Made by a program: the position numbers and the translations under genes. The notes beneath the pieces were generated by a model that had not been told where the DNA came from, did not search any database, and saw only the letters and a program-made list of their open reading frames with translations. Positions 1-6,172 of a DNA stretch of 7,890 nt are shown here, piece by piece. Every line of letters starts with the position of its first letter. The first letter of the stretch is position 1. Origin of the DNA: Candidatus Eiseniibacteriota bacterium (GTDB taxonomy: Bacteria > Eisenbacteria > RBG-16-71-46); NCBI GenBank assembly GCA_005893185.1, contig VBOS01000204.1, positions 1 through 7,890 on the forward strand, in the 5' to 3' direction.

Positions 1-47
1 GCGGGATCGGTCGTGATGACGTACTCGCCGTGGCGCCATTCGGTCAT
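1..47 (-). CDS. Probable GNAT-family N-acetyltransferase, N-terminal fragment
   Basis: Only the first 15 codons are inside the window; the gene continues past the left edge. The translation begins MTEWRHGEYVITTDP. From knowledge of the family, this resembles the opening of small single-domain GNAT acetyltransferases, which often start with a Trp-x-x-Gly-x-(Tyr/Phe)-x-Ile-(Ser/Thr)-Thr-Asp pattern. The start codon overlaps the stop of the upstream dehydrogenase gene as ATGA, and a GGAG ribosome-binding site lies 6 bases before it, so the start is well supported and translation is probably coupled. No acetyl-CoA-binding motif can be checked because that part is missing. The existence of a gene here is more certain than its family. 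Confidence 0.55.
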   Translation of the reverse strand, partial: MTEWRHGEYVITTDP

Positions 48-919
48 GTTCGGCTCCGGCCTGGACGGCGTTCGAGGATCCGGGCGAGCACCGCGGAGTA
101 GTCCGGATCGGTGCCTTCGCCATCGGCCTCTGCGAACCACGTCCGCGCGGCCGCAGCGAGCCGCAGGTCCAATCCCGTCGTGGCGGCGGCCTCGAGGATC
201 AGTTCAGCATCCTTGCGCGCGAGGGACATGGAGAAGCGGGCCGGGTACTGCCCGCTCTCGATCGAGCGCCGCCGACGTTCCGCCTGGGCCGACAGCGGTG
301 TCGCGGCCAGCACATCGAATGCCTTGTCTCTCGGCAGCCCCAGGCCCTCGCCCAGAGCCAAGGCTTCACCGAGAACGCAGAGCACGCCGAGCAGGGTCGA
401 GTTGGCCATGAGCTTGGCCGCCGTGCCGGCGCCGAGCGGGCCGACGTGAAGGGGAGTTCCGAGCGCCGAGAGCAGCGGCCGCCACCGTTCCATCAGCTCC
501 GCGGGGCCGCCGACGAAGATCCTGAGCGAGCCCGATTCGACCTCCGAGAGGCTGCCGAGCACCGGAGCATCGAGCAGCCCAGCGCCGGGCGGCAACACCG
601 ACGCCAGGCGCGTGAGGGAGGCCGGCCCAACGGTCGCCATCTGGATGATGGTGGTCGAGGCATCCGCGCCGGCGGCGACGCCCGCGGGCCCCTCTGTGAC
701 GTCGCGAAGCGCCGCCGGATCCGACACCATCGTGATCACGGCGGCGGCTCCGCGCGCGGCCTCGCAAGGGCTTCGGGCCGGCGTCGCCCCCGGGCCTACG
801 AGCGGCGCGGCCTTCGTCGCGTCGCGGTTCCACACAACGATGTCATGGCCGGCATCGATGAGGCGGCGCGCGATGCGGCCGCCCATGGCGCCGAGTCCGA
901 TCACTGCCACTCTGGTCAT
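44..919 (-). CDS. NAD(P)-dependent beta-hydroxyacid dehydrogenase (3-hydroxyisobutyrate dehydrogenase family)
   Basis: The gene encodes 291 residues, the usual length of this family, and looks intact. Residues 4-13 (VAVIGLGAMG) form the Rossmann dinucleotide-binding loop. Residues 117-122 (DAPVLG), followed by a Gly-rich stretch to VGG near 138, match the substrate-binding segment. GAGTAAKLMANS holds the expected catalytic Lys169 and nearby Asn173. A conserved Lys-Asp pair lies at 236-237 in the C-terminal helical domain. The family oxidises or reduces small beta-hydroxyacids or semialdehydes in the cytoplasm; which substrate is used cannot be read from the sequence. An alternative in-frame ATG four codons upstream (at 931) cannot be excluded, since neither start has a strong ribosome-binding site. 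The gene lies about 110 bases after the OmpA-like gene and overlaps the following GNAT-like gene by 4 bases, suggesting an operon with the latter. Confidence 0.9.
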   Translation of the reverse strand: MTRVAVIGLGAMGGRIARRLIDAGHDIVVWNRDATKAAPLVGPGATPARSPCEAARGAAAVITMVSDPAALRDVTEGPAGVAAGADASTTIIQMATVGPASLTRLASVLPPGAGLLDAPVLGSLSEVESGSLRIFVGGPAELMERWRPLLSALGTPLHVGPLGAGTAAKLMANSTLLGVLCVLGEALALGEGLGLPRDKAFDVLAATPLSAQAERRRRSIESGQYPARFSMSLARKDAELILEAAATTGLDLRLAAAARTWFAEADGEGTDPDYSAVLARILERRPGRSRT

Positions 920-1029
920 GGCACCCGACATCTTAACGCCGCGGGCCGACGATCGCCCCCGCGCCAAGGGCGAAGCACCCCCGAACTCGGACGCGCCTAC
1001 CACGCCCGCGAGTCGCCCCCCGGCCCGCC

Positions 1030-2474
1030 TCAGCGCTTCGTGCTGTCGGGCGGGGCGGACTTGGGCGCTTCGAGCTTCTCGGGCGGCGCCGACTCGCCCG
1101 TGCGCAGGAAATGCCGCCGGTTGCGCTCGGTCCGCAGCGTCCCGGTGTTCAGCACCTTGAACTCGACTCGCCGGTTCCGGGCGCGCCCTGCGTCGTTGGC
1201 ATTCGACGCGATCGGACGCGAGAACCCGTAGCCCTTCGAGCTGTACTGCGACGAGGGGATCGCGGGGAAGTTGGCCTTCACGTACTCGAGCACCGCGCGC
1301 GCCCGCGAATCGGAGAGCGTGTCGTTCATGGCCTTGCTGCCGCGGTTGTCGCAGTGCCCGCCGATCTCGACCTTGAGCTGCGGATACTGCTGCAGCACGC
1401 GGGCGGCCTCCTCGACCGCCGTGATCGAAACCGGCTTCAGCACCGCCTTCTTGGTCTCGAACTGGATGTTCTCGAGCCGGATCATCCCAGTGTCGAGCAG
1501 CTCGGTCTCCTTCTCGTTGACCTCGATCGGGCAGCCGTGCGCGTCCACCTTGTAACCGCGCGGCGTGTTGGGGCACACGTCCACGCCGTCGCACACGCCG
1601 TCGGCGTCGGCGTCCGAGGGGCAGCCCTTGGCGTCCACGGTGCAGCCCTTGGGGGTGTTCGGGCACTTGTCCACGCCGTCGCACACGCCGTCGCTGTCCG
1701 GATCGGCCGGGCAGCCAAAGGCGTCCACCGTGCAGCCCTTGGGCGTGTCCGGGCACTTGTCCACGCCGTCGCACACGCCGTCGCCGTCCTGATCCGAGGG
1801 ACAGCCCTTCTTGTCCACGGTGCAACCCTTGGGGGTGTTCGGGCACTTGTCGAGGCCGTCGAGCACGCCGTCCCCGTCTGCGTCCTCTGGGCAGCCGTGG
1901 GCATCGACGGCCGCGCCGAGCGGGGTGTTCGGGCAATGGTCGAGCCAGTCGCGGACCTTGTCGAGATCCTGGTCGCGCACCTTGCCGAAGAAGTTCCACT
2001 GGAGCGCACGTAGCAGCGCTGGTTGATGGCGTTCACCAGCAGCCCCATGCCGAGCGTGACGGCGCCGCGCGCCAGCTTTTCGGGCGTGGAGGCCTGCGCG
2101 TGGCTCATGCCGTAGCCCCCGCCGAACAAGAGGAAGGGCGCGGCCCGGTTGTCCGCGGGGCGCAGGTTCCAGCGCAGGTCGAGGCCGAACATGCTGAAGT
2201 TCTGCGTCGGCTTGGACCCGGTGTCGGACTTGCTCGGCGCGAAGGTCGCCTGGCCTTCGAGCGTGAAGCCCGGCAGAAACCGGTAGCCGAGCGCGCCCTT
2301 GTAGGCCGGACCGGTCTGCGCCAGCGTTCGGGCGTCGGGGTTGTAGACGCCGGCGCCGCCCGAGACCTCGACCGCGTGGCCCGCGATCTGCGCAGCGGCC
2401 GGAACGGCCGAGCCCAAGCCGGCGGCCGCCGCTGCGACGGCCAGCAGGCGCAGCGCAAACCTCGAAGGGGTCAT
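1030..2474 (-). pseudogene. OmpA-family outer-membrane protein with TSP3 repeats, frame-disrupted
   Basis: Two reading frames together make one recognisable protein of about 480 residues. The first (2474 to about 2004) gives a signal peptide, with cleavage likely after Ala28 in PAAA|Q, and then alternating amphipathic strands of an 8-strand-type beta barrel. The second (from about 2005 to 1030) gives the end of a last strand (LQWNFFG), five calcium-binding thrombospondin type 3 units rich in DxDGDGV and CPNTP, and a C-terminal OmpA peptidoglycan-binding domain with NDTLSDSRARAVLEYV and ARNRRVEF. Such proteins anchor the outer membrane to the cell wall. The frames join near 2004. Adding one C would restore CYVRLQWNFFG, but the barrel would then seem one strand short, so a longer loss is also possible. 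As read, the barrel frame runs on to a stop at 1482-1484 and would give a 330-residue protein lacking the OmpA domain. The start at 2474 has GGAG 11 bases upstream. Either a real pseudogene or a sequence error. Confidence 0.82.
1531..1949 (-). repeat. 90-base in-frame tandem repeats encoding TSP3 units
   Basis: Units begin at 1531, 1621, 1711, 1801 and 1891 (the last partial) with an exact 90-base period, each coding for 30 residues. The core encoded unit contains CPNTPKGCTVD, then GCPSD, then a DxDxDGVCDGVD calcium-binding loop. The middle units (1621-1890) are the most alike at the DNA level, as expected for recent tandem duplication within the gene. The exact multiple of three shows the array has been kept under reading-frame constraint despite the frame break further upstream in the gene. 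Confidence 0.9.
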
Positions 2475-2575
2475 GCGAAACGGATCTCCAGAGGGTCCGA
2501 CCACCGCCCCGAACAAGAAACAGCGGGGCCGCCGCGGCCGGCGAGCGCCCCGCACACGGGCAATCGGAGCGGTAA

Positions 2576-2604
2576 GTGCTACCATCCGACACACGCGAGG
2601 TCAA
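2576..2604 (-). promoter_or_regulatory. Candidate sigma70-type promoter for the OmpA-like gene
   Basis: On the minus strand, TTGACC (complement of 2599-2604) is followed after 17 bases by TAGCAC (complement of 2576-2581). This places transcription start near 2569, about 95 bases before the start codon at 2474. The -35 box is good and the -10 box is weak. A second TTGACT lies 11 bases further upstream (2610-2615). The rest of the divergent spacer 2475-2650 shows no further feature I can support, and I could not find a convincing promoter for the rightward genes in it. Confidence 0.35.
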
Positions 2605-2650
2605 AGCGCAGTCAAGTGTGCGGCCCGGTCGCGGAAAGGAACCCGTTCGC

Positions 2651-3068
2651 ATGGCTCCCGATGAGAGAAACAGGCTGATCGCGCAGTACGCCGCCGGCTG
2701 CCGCGACGTGGAAGCGGCGCTGGACGGGTTTCCGGCCGGCGGGCTCACGGCGCACCCGTTCCCGGGCAAGTGGAGCGCGCGCGAGATCGTCCACCATCTG
2801 GGTGCTCCAGGGGTACGACCAGGACGCCTGGGCCGTGCTCCTGCGCTACAACCTGCGTGACCACGCCCCGGCGCTCGACCTCTTCCGCGCGGTGCGGGCG
2901 ACGACATCGCAGCTCTTGCACGAGATGACCGACGAAGACTGGAAGCGCGCCGGCTGGCACACCGAGAGCGGGCTCTACAGCGCGGCGACGTGGCTCCAGA
3001 TCTACGCAGCGCACGCGCACAACCACGCCGCCCAGATCGCGCGCCTCAAGGCGGCGCTCACGAAGTAG
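2651..3068 (+). pseudogene. DinB/YfiT-like putative metal-dependent protein, internally deleted and out of frame
   Basis: Reading from the ATG at 2651 (AAGGA about 10 bases upstream) gives the N-terminal half of a DinB-superfamily protein, with PGKWSAREIVHHL carrying a His of the expected metal site. After Leu50 (2798-2800) the frame changes. From 2802 a second frame gives VLQGYDQDAWAV, then the remaining helices, ending with HAHNHAAQIARL, which carries the other two expected His ligands, and a TAG stop at 3066-3068. From memory of intact relatives, about 20-30 residues normally separate the HHL and GYDQDAW segments and are absent here, so this is a non-triplet internal loss and not just a slipped base. 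As read, the first frame stops at 2860 and would give 69 residues. DinB-like four-helix proteins bind metal and are often thiol transferases or of unknown function. folP starts only 8 bases after the stop. Confidence 0.75.
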
Positions 3069-3076
3069 GCGGCCCG

Positions 3077-4057
3077 ATGCTCTGGCGGTGCCGCGAGCGT
3101 GAATTCGATCTCGGCGACCGCACGCTGGTCATGGGCATCGTGAACGTGACGCCCGACTCGTTCTCGGACGGCGGGCGGTATCTCGAGCCTGCGGCCGCGA
3201 TCGCGCGCGGGCGATCGCTGATCGCGGAGGGCGCGGACGTCGTCGACCTGGGCGCCGAGAGCACGCGCCCCGGCGCAGCCCCCGTGCCCGTGGAGGAGCA
3301 GCTCAGGCGGCTGCTCCCGGTGCTCGAGGCGCTGGCGGCGGATGGCGCCTGCATCTCGGTGGACACAGCTAGCGCCATGGTCGCGCGGCGGGCGCTGGAA
3401 GCCGGGGCGTCGATCGTGAACGACGTCACGGCGCTCGGCGATCCGGAGATGGCGCGCGTCGCGGCGGAGGCGGGCGCCGGCATCGTGCTCATGCACATGC
3501 GCGGGACGCCACGAACCATGCAGAACGACCCGCGCTACGGCGATGCCGCGCGCGAGGTCGCTGAATGGCTCGGCGCGCGCCTCGAGAGCGCCCGGCGCGA
3601 CCGCATCGGGCTGGAGCGCGTGGCGCTCGATCCCGGCATCGGCTTCGGCAAGACGCCGCGCCACAACTTCGAGCTGCTGGCCCGGCTCGAGGAGATCGGA
3701 GCGCTCGGCCGCCCGGTCGTGGTCGGCGTGTCGCGAAAGAGCTTCCTGGGGAAGGGCGCGGGTGCGGCGGCCCGAGCGGACGCTTCAGCTGGCACGGGTG
3801 CCACCACCGGAGCGGGAGTCGTGGCTGCCGCGCGGGCGGACGCGGGCGCGGGAGCCGGGGGCGGCGGAGACCCGGTGCCCGATCTGCCGCCCGATCAGCG
3901 GCTCGAAGGCGGGCTCGCGGCGACAGCCGTCGCGGTCTACCTCGGCGCCCGCATCGTGCGTACCCACGACGTGGCCGCCACGGTGCGAGCTGTGCGAATT
4001 GCCGAGCAGCTCCGAGCGGCGCGGCGATCCGGCGTGGAGACTCACGACCCGGTCTGA
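3077..4057 (+). CDS. folP: Dihydropteroate synthase with an Ala/Gly-rich insert
   Basis: The enzyme condenses dihydropterin pyrophosphate with p-aminobenzoate to form dihydropteroate in folate synthesis, in the cytoplasm. The translation is 326 residues, longer than the usual 270-290. Family motifs appear in order: GIVNVTPDSFSDGG (20-33), DLGAESTRPGA (57-67), SVDT (94-97), IVNDVTAL (113-120), LMHMRGTPRTMQ (138-149), DPGIGFGKT..HN (185-197), GVSRKSFLG (217-225), RLEGGLAA (275-282) and RTHDV (295-299). All substrate-binding motifs look intact. The extra length is a low-complexity stretch at about 226-268, between SRKSFLG and the RLEG segment, where relatives have a short loop. The ATG at 3077 was chosen because it directly precedes conserved sequence and has AGGCGG upstream. 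Co-transcription with the DinB-like gene before it and cdaA after it (33-base gap) is likely. Confidence 0.95.
   Translation: MLWRCREREFDLGDRTLVMGIVNVTPDSFSDGGRYLEPAAAIARGRSLIAEGADVVDLGAESTRPGAAPVPVEEQLRRLLPVLEALAADGACISVDTASAMVARRALEAGASIVNDVTALGDPEMARVAAEAGAGIVLMHMRGTPRTMQNDPRYGDAAREVAEWLGARLESARRDRIGLERVALDPGIGFGKTPRHNFELLARLEEIGALGRPVVVGVSRKSFLGKGAGAAARADASAGTGATTGAGVVAAARADAGAGAGGGGDPVPDLPPDQRLEGGLAATAVAVYLGARIVRTHDVAATVRAVRIAEQLRAARRSGVETHDPV
3752..3880 (+). repeat. Low-complexity Ala/Gly-rich insert inside folP with an imperfect 60-base repeat
   Basis: This stretch codes for about 43 residues made almost only of Ala, Gly, Thr, Asp and Arg. The heptapeptide AAARADA appears at residues 230-236 and again at 250-256, a 20-residue (60-base) spacing, each followed by a Gly/Ala run. 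It keeps the folP frame, which resumes at PDQRLEGGL. It looks like in-frame slippage expansion of a surface loop. Confidence 0.75.
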
Positions 4058-4090
4058 TAGATTGAACGTGGCGCACGCGCGCCCCTTGCC

Positions 4091-4906
4091 ATGACGCCCG
4101 TCCACCCGATCTGGCTCCTCGACCTCCTCGACATCCTGCTGGTCGCGGCGTTGTTCTACCGCCTGCTCATCATGGCCAAGGGCACGCGCGCCGCCCAGAT
4201 GTACGTCGGGGTCCTCGTGATCGTGCTGGTGGCCTTCCTGGCCAACTTGTCCGACCTCATCGCGGTCAAGTGGATCGTGAAAATTGTCCGGCCGGTGGCC
4301 CTCATCGCGTTCGTGATCGTGTTCCAGCCCGAGCTGCGCCACGCGCTGGCCCAGCTCGGGCGCACGCGCTACTTCCGGGCGTTCCTGCGCGGCGACAGCT
4401 ACGGCGTGCTGGGGGAGATCGTGCGCGGAGCGGAGGCGCTGGCCCTGCGCCGCCAGGGCGCGCTCGTCGTGCTCGAGCGCAACGTGGGGCTGCGCAACTT
4501 CGTGGACACCGGGACGCGCATCGACGCCAAGGTTTCGGCGGCCCTGCTCGAGACCTTCTTCAGCCCCGGCTCGCCGCTCCACGACGGCGCCGTGATCGTG
4601 CGCGAGGACACGGTGCTGGCCGCGGGCTGCATCCTGCCGCTCTCGGCCAACCCGCGGCTTTCCGGCGTGCTCGGAACGCGTCACCGCGCGGCACTCGGCT
4701 GCACGAGCGCCTCGACGAGGGCGCGCTGCGCGCCGAGCTGGTGCGGATCTTCCGCATCCGGCCGCAGGACGAGGCCGAGGAGATCGCAGCCCCCGTCACA
4801 GGCGAGAAGGCCGCGGGCACAGGGTAAGCGCTTGACTTGGGCCCGCGCGGCCCATAACGTCCCTTGCTTCGATCTTCCACGCCATCCCCTGTCTTTGGCG
4901 GCGTAG
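4091..4906 (+). CDS. cdaA: Diadenylate cyclase CdaA, 3' end frame-disrupted
   Basis: CdaA makes the second messenger c-di-AMP from two ATP at the inner face of the cytoplasmic membrane. Residues 8-28, 36-53 and 60-78 look like the three N-terminal membrane helices, followed by the conserved FQPELR (78-83). The DAC catalytic domain shows DGAVIV (165-170) and GTRHRAALG (195-203). Directly after Gly203 the frame departs from the family. The expected tail (LHERLDEGALRAELVRIF, stop at 4827) resumes one base out of register at 4699, and about 26 residues that normally lie between, including the VSEETG strand, are missing. As read, the protein continues in an unrelated frame for 68 residues and stops at a TAG inside the downstream tRNA gene (4904-4906). 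The ancestral gene end is therefore 4827. The enzyme would be expected to be impaired. An assembly error is a serious alternative, because CdaA is important in many bacteria. Confidence 0.85.
   Translation: MTPVHPIWLLDLLDILLVAALFYRLLIMAKGTRAAQMYVGVLVIVLVAFLANLSDLIAVKWIVKIVRPVALIAFVIVFQPELRHALAQLGRTRYFRAFLRGDSYGVLGEIVRGAEALALRRQGALVVLERNVGLRNFVDTGTRIDAKVSAALLETFFSPGSPLHDGAVIVREDTVLAAGCILPLSANPRLSGVLGTRHRAALGCTSASTRARCAPSWCGSSASGRRTRPRRSQPPSQARRPRAQGKRLTWARAAHNVPCFDLPRHPLSLAA
4832..4858 (+). promoter_or_regulatory. Candidate promoter for the tRNA-tilS-hpt-ftsH unit
   Basis: TTGACT (4832-4837) matches the -35 consensus at five of six bases. CATAAC (4853-4858) is a four-of-six -10 box after a 15-base spacer, slightly short. 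Transcription would start near 4865, about 30 bases before the mature tRNA, a normal leader length. It begins 4 bases after the ancestral cdaA stop. Confidence 0.5.
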
Positions 4907-4972
4907 CTCAGTTGGTAGAGCAGGAGAATCATAATCTCTGTGTCCGGGGTTCGAGTCCCTGCGCCGCCACCA
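4897..4972 (+). tRNA. tRNA with anticodon CAT, probably elongator Met
   Basis: A full cloverleaf can be folded. The acceptor stem GGCGGCG (4897-4903) pairs with CGCCGCC (4962-4968). The D arm is GCTC/GAGC. The anticodon stem GGAGA/TCTCT encloses loop ATCATAA with anticodon CAT at 4930-4932. The T arm is CGGGG/CCCTG with loop TTCGAGT. The discriminator is A, and the CCA end is encoded (4970-4972). It is not an initiator: position 1 is paired and the anticodon stem lacks the three G-C pairs. A CAT anticodon may be elongator Met or, after lysidine modification, Ile reading AUA. The overall pattern, and the absence of C4-G69 and C5-G68 pairs favoured by TilS in E. coli, make Met more likely. Confidence 0.93.
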
Positions 4973-4990
4973 GCTATCTTCAAGCCACCC

Positions 4991-6172
4991 ATGCGCTTGC
5001 GCGGGATCGAGCCGTGCCTTCGCCGGGCGCTTTCGGGCCCCTGCCGGCTCCCGGCAGGCAGCGGGCTGCTGGTGGCCGTGAGCGGCGGCGCCGACTCGAC
5101 GGCGCTGCTCGCGGGGCTCGCCCGCGTGGCACCCGAGTTCGGGCTCTCGCTCCACGCCGCCCACCTCCATCACGGGCTGCGTGGCGCAGCTGCGGATGCG
5201 GATCTCGCGTTCGTGCGCAGGCTGTGCGCGCGGCTCGGCGTGCCGCTGATCGCAGCGCGGTGCAATGCTTCCGCGCTCATGAAGCGGCACGGGCTCGCGG
5301 GCGAGAACGGGCTGCGCGTCCTGCGGCGCCGGTTCCTGCGCGCGGCGCTCAGGCGCGCGCGCGCCGCGGCGATCGCGACCGCCCACACCGCCGACGATCA
5401 GCTCGAGACCGTGCTCATGCGCCTGCTGCGCGGCGCCGGTCTGCGGGGGCTGGGCGGCATGCGCGAGCGCCAAGGCGCGTGGCTCAAGCCTCTGCTGGAG
5501 GCAACGCGGCTCGAAATCGTGTCCGATCTGCGAGCTGCGCGGATGAAATGGCGCGAGGACGCTTCGAACCGCGAAGCTGCATGGACGCGAAACCGCGTCC
5601 GCAACGACGCGATTCCCGCGCTGCTGCGCGCGCTCGATCCGGCGCCGGGCGCGGCGGTCGGGCGCGCGGGCGCCGCGCCCACTCCGACCTCCGACCGGGC
5701 GCCTGCGCTCGCAGCGCGCGACCGCGCGGCGCTCGCGCGCCGGGTGGCCTACGCCGCGCGCGAGGCGCGGGACGCCGAGGAGGCGCTCGGCGCCTGGCTC
5801 GCCGCGAGCCGACCGGCGCTGTGCCGCATCGAAGGGGGAGTGGCGACGCTCGAGCGGGAGCGGCTGGGGTCGTTCCCGATCGCGGCTCGCCGCATGGCCT
5901 TGCGGGCGGCCTGGAGGCGGATCGCGCCGGCCGGCCTGGGGCTCACGCGACGCCACATGGCCGGGTTGTGTAGTCTGGTGGCGGCGTCGCGCCCGCACGG
6001 CCGCCTGGACCTCCCGGCGGGGGTCCGCGCCGTGCGCGAGCGCGACACGATCCGCCTCGTAGCGGGACGTGCAGGAATGTCGCCCCGGGAGCCGATAAAC
6101 GGTAGACGCCCTCGGGCGGCCTCCGGCGGCCCCCGGCGGTCCCTTCTGGCGCATGGGGAAAGCCATGACTGA
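4991..6172 (+). CDS. tilS: tRNA(Ile)-lysidine synthase
   Basis: TilS converts the wobble C of tRNA-Ile(CAU) to lysidine so that it reads AUA instead of AUG. The 393-residue translation carries the PP-loop ATP-binding motif SGGADS at 31-36, HLHHGLRG at 58-65, IATAHTADDQLETVLMRLLR at about 128-147 and WREDASNREAAWTRNRVRN at 187-205. The N-terminal catalytic domain is therefore complete. The usual EAARxxRY segment is altered to ENGLRVLRRRF (105-115). The C-terminal half is Ala/Arg-rich and weakly conserved, as is common. The ATG at 4991 is 18 bases after the tRNA and lacks a clear ribosome-binding site; an upstream in-frame ATG at 4940 lies inside the tRNA and is rejected. The 3' end overlaps hpt by 8 bases. 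Confidence 0.93.
   Translation: MRLRGIEPCLRRALSGPCRLPAGSGLLVAVSGGADSTALLAGLARVAPEFGLSLHAAHLHHGLRGAAADADLAFVRRLCARLGVPLIAARCNASALMKRHGLAGENGLRVLRRRFLRAALRRARAAAIATAHTADDQLETVLMRLLRGAGLRGLGGMRERQGAWLKPLLEATRLEIVSDLRAARMKWREDASNREAAWTRNRVRNDAIPALLRALDPAPGAAVGRAGAAPTPTSDRAPALAARDRAALARRVAYAAREARDAEEALGAWLAASRPALCRIEGGVATLERERLGSFPIAARRMALRAAWRRIAPAGLGLTRRHMAGLCSLVAASRPHGRLDLPAGVRAVRERDTIRLVAGRAGMSPREPINGRRPRAASGGPRRSLLAHGESHD

Noticed and set aside
932..1029. A possible terminator hairpin after the OmpA-like gene
   Set aside because: The region is very GC-rich, and I found no compact stem followed by a T-run on the minus strand.
44..1999. A single 651-codon leftward open frame covering both the dehydrogenase and the OmpA-like region
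   Set aside because: Only the part from about 931 down codes for a recognisable protein. Upstream of that it is an Arg/Gly-rich out-of-frame reading of the OmpA/TSP3 gene.
1111..2013. A 300-codon rightward open frame with a His/Val/Ala repeat pattern
   Set aside because: It is the antisense shadow of the 90-base TSP3 repeat array and has no family resemblance of its own.
2003..2811. Shared GCTCCAG at the OmpA and DinB break points as a possible recombination signal
   Set aside because: The same 7-mer also occurs at undisturbed places (for example in ftsH near 6825) and is absent from the cdaA break, so it is probably chance.
4897..4972. Initiator tRNA-fMet
   Set aside because: The first acceptor pair is intact (G1-C72), and the anticodon stem does not have three consecutive G-C pairs.
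4940..4990. An upstream ATG for tilS at 4940
   Set aside because: It lies inside the tRNA. The ATG at 4991 directly precedes the expected TilS N-terminus.
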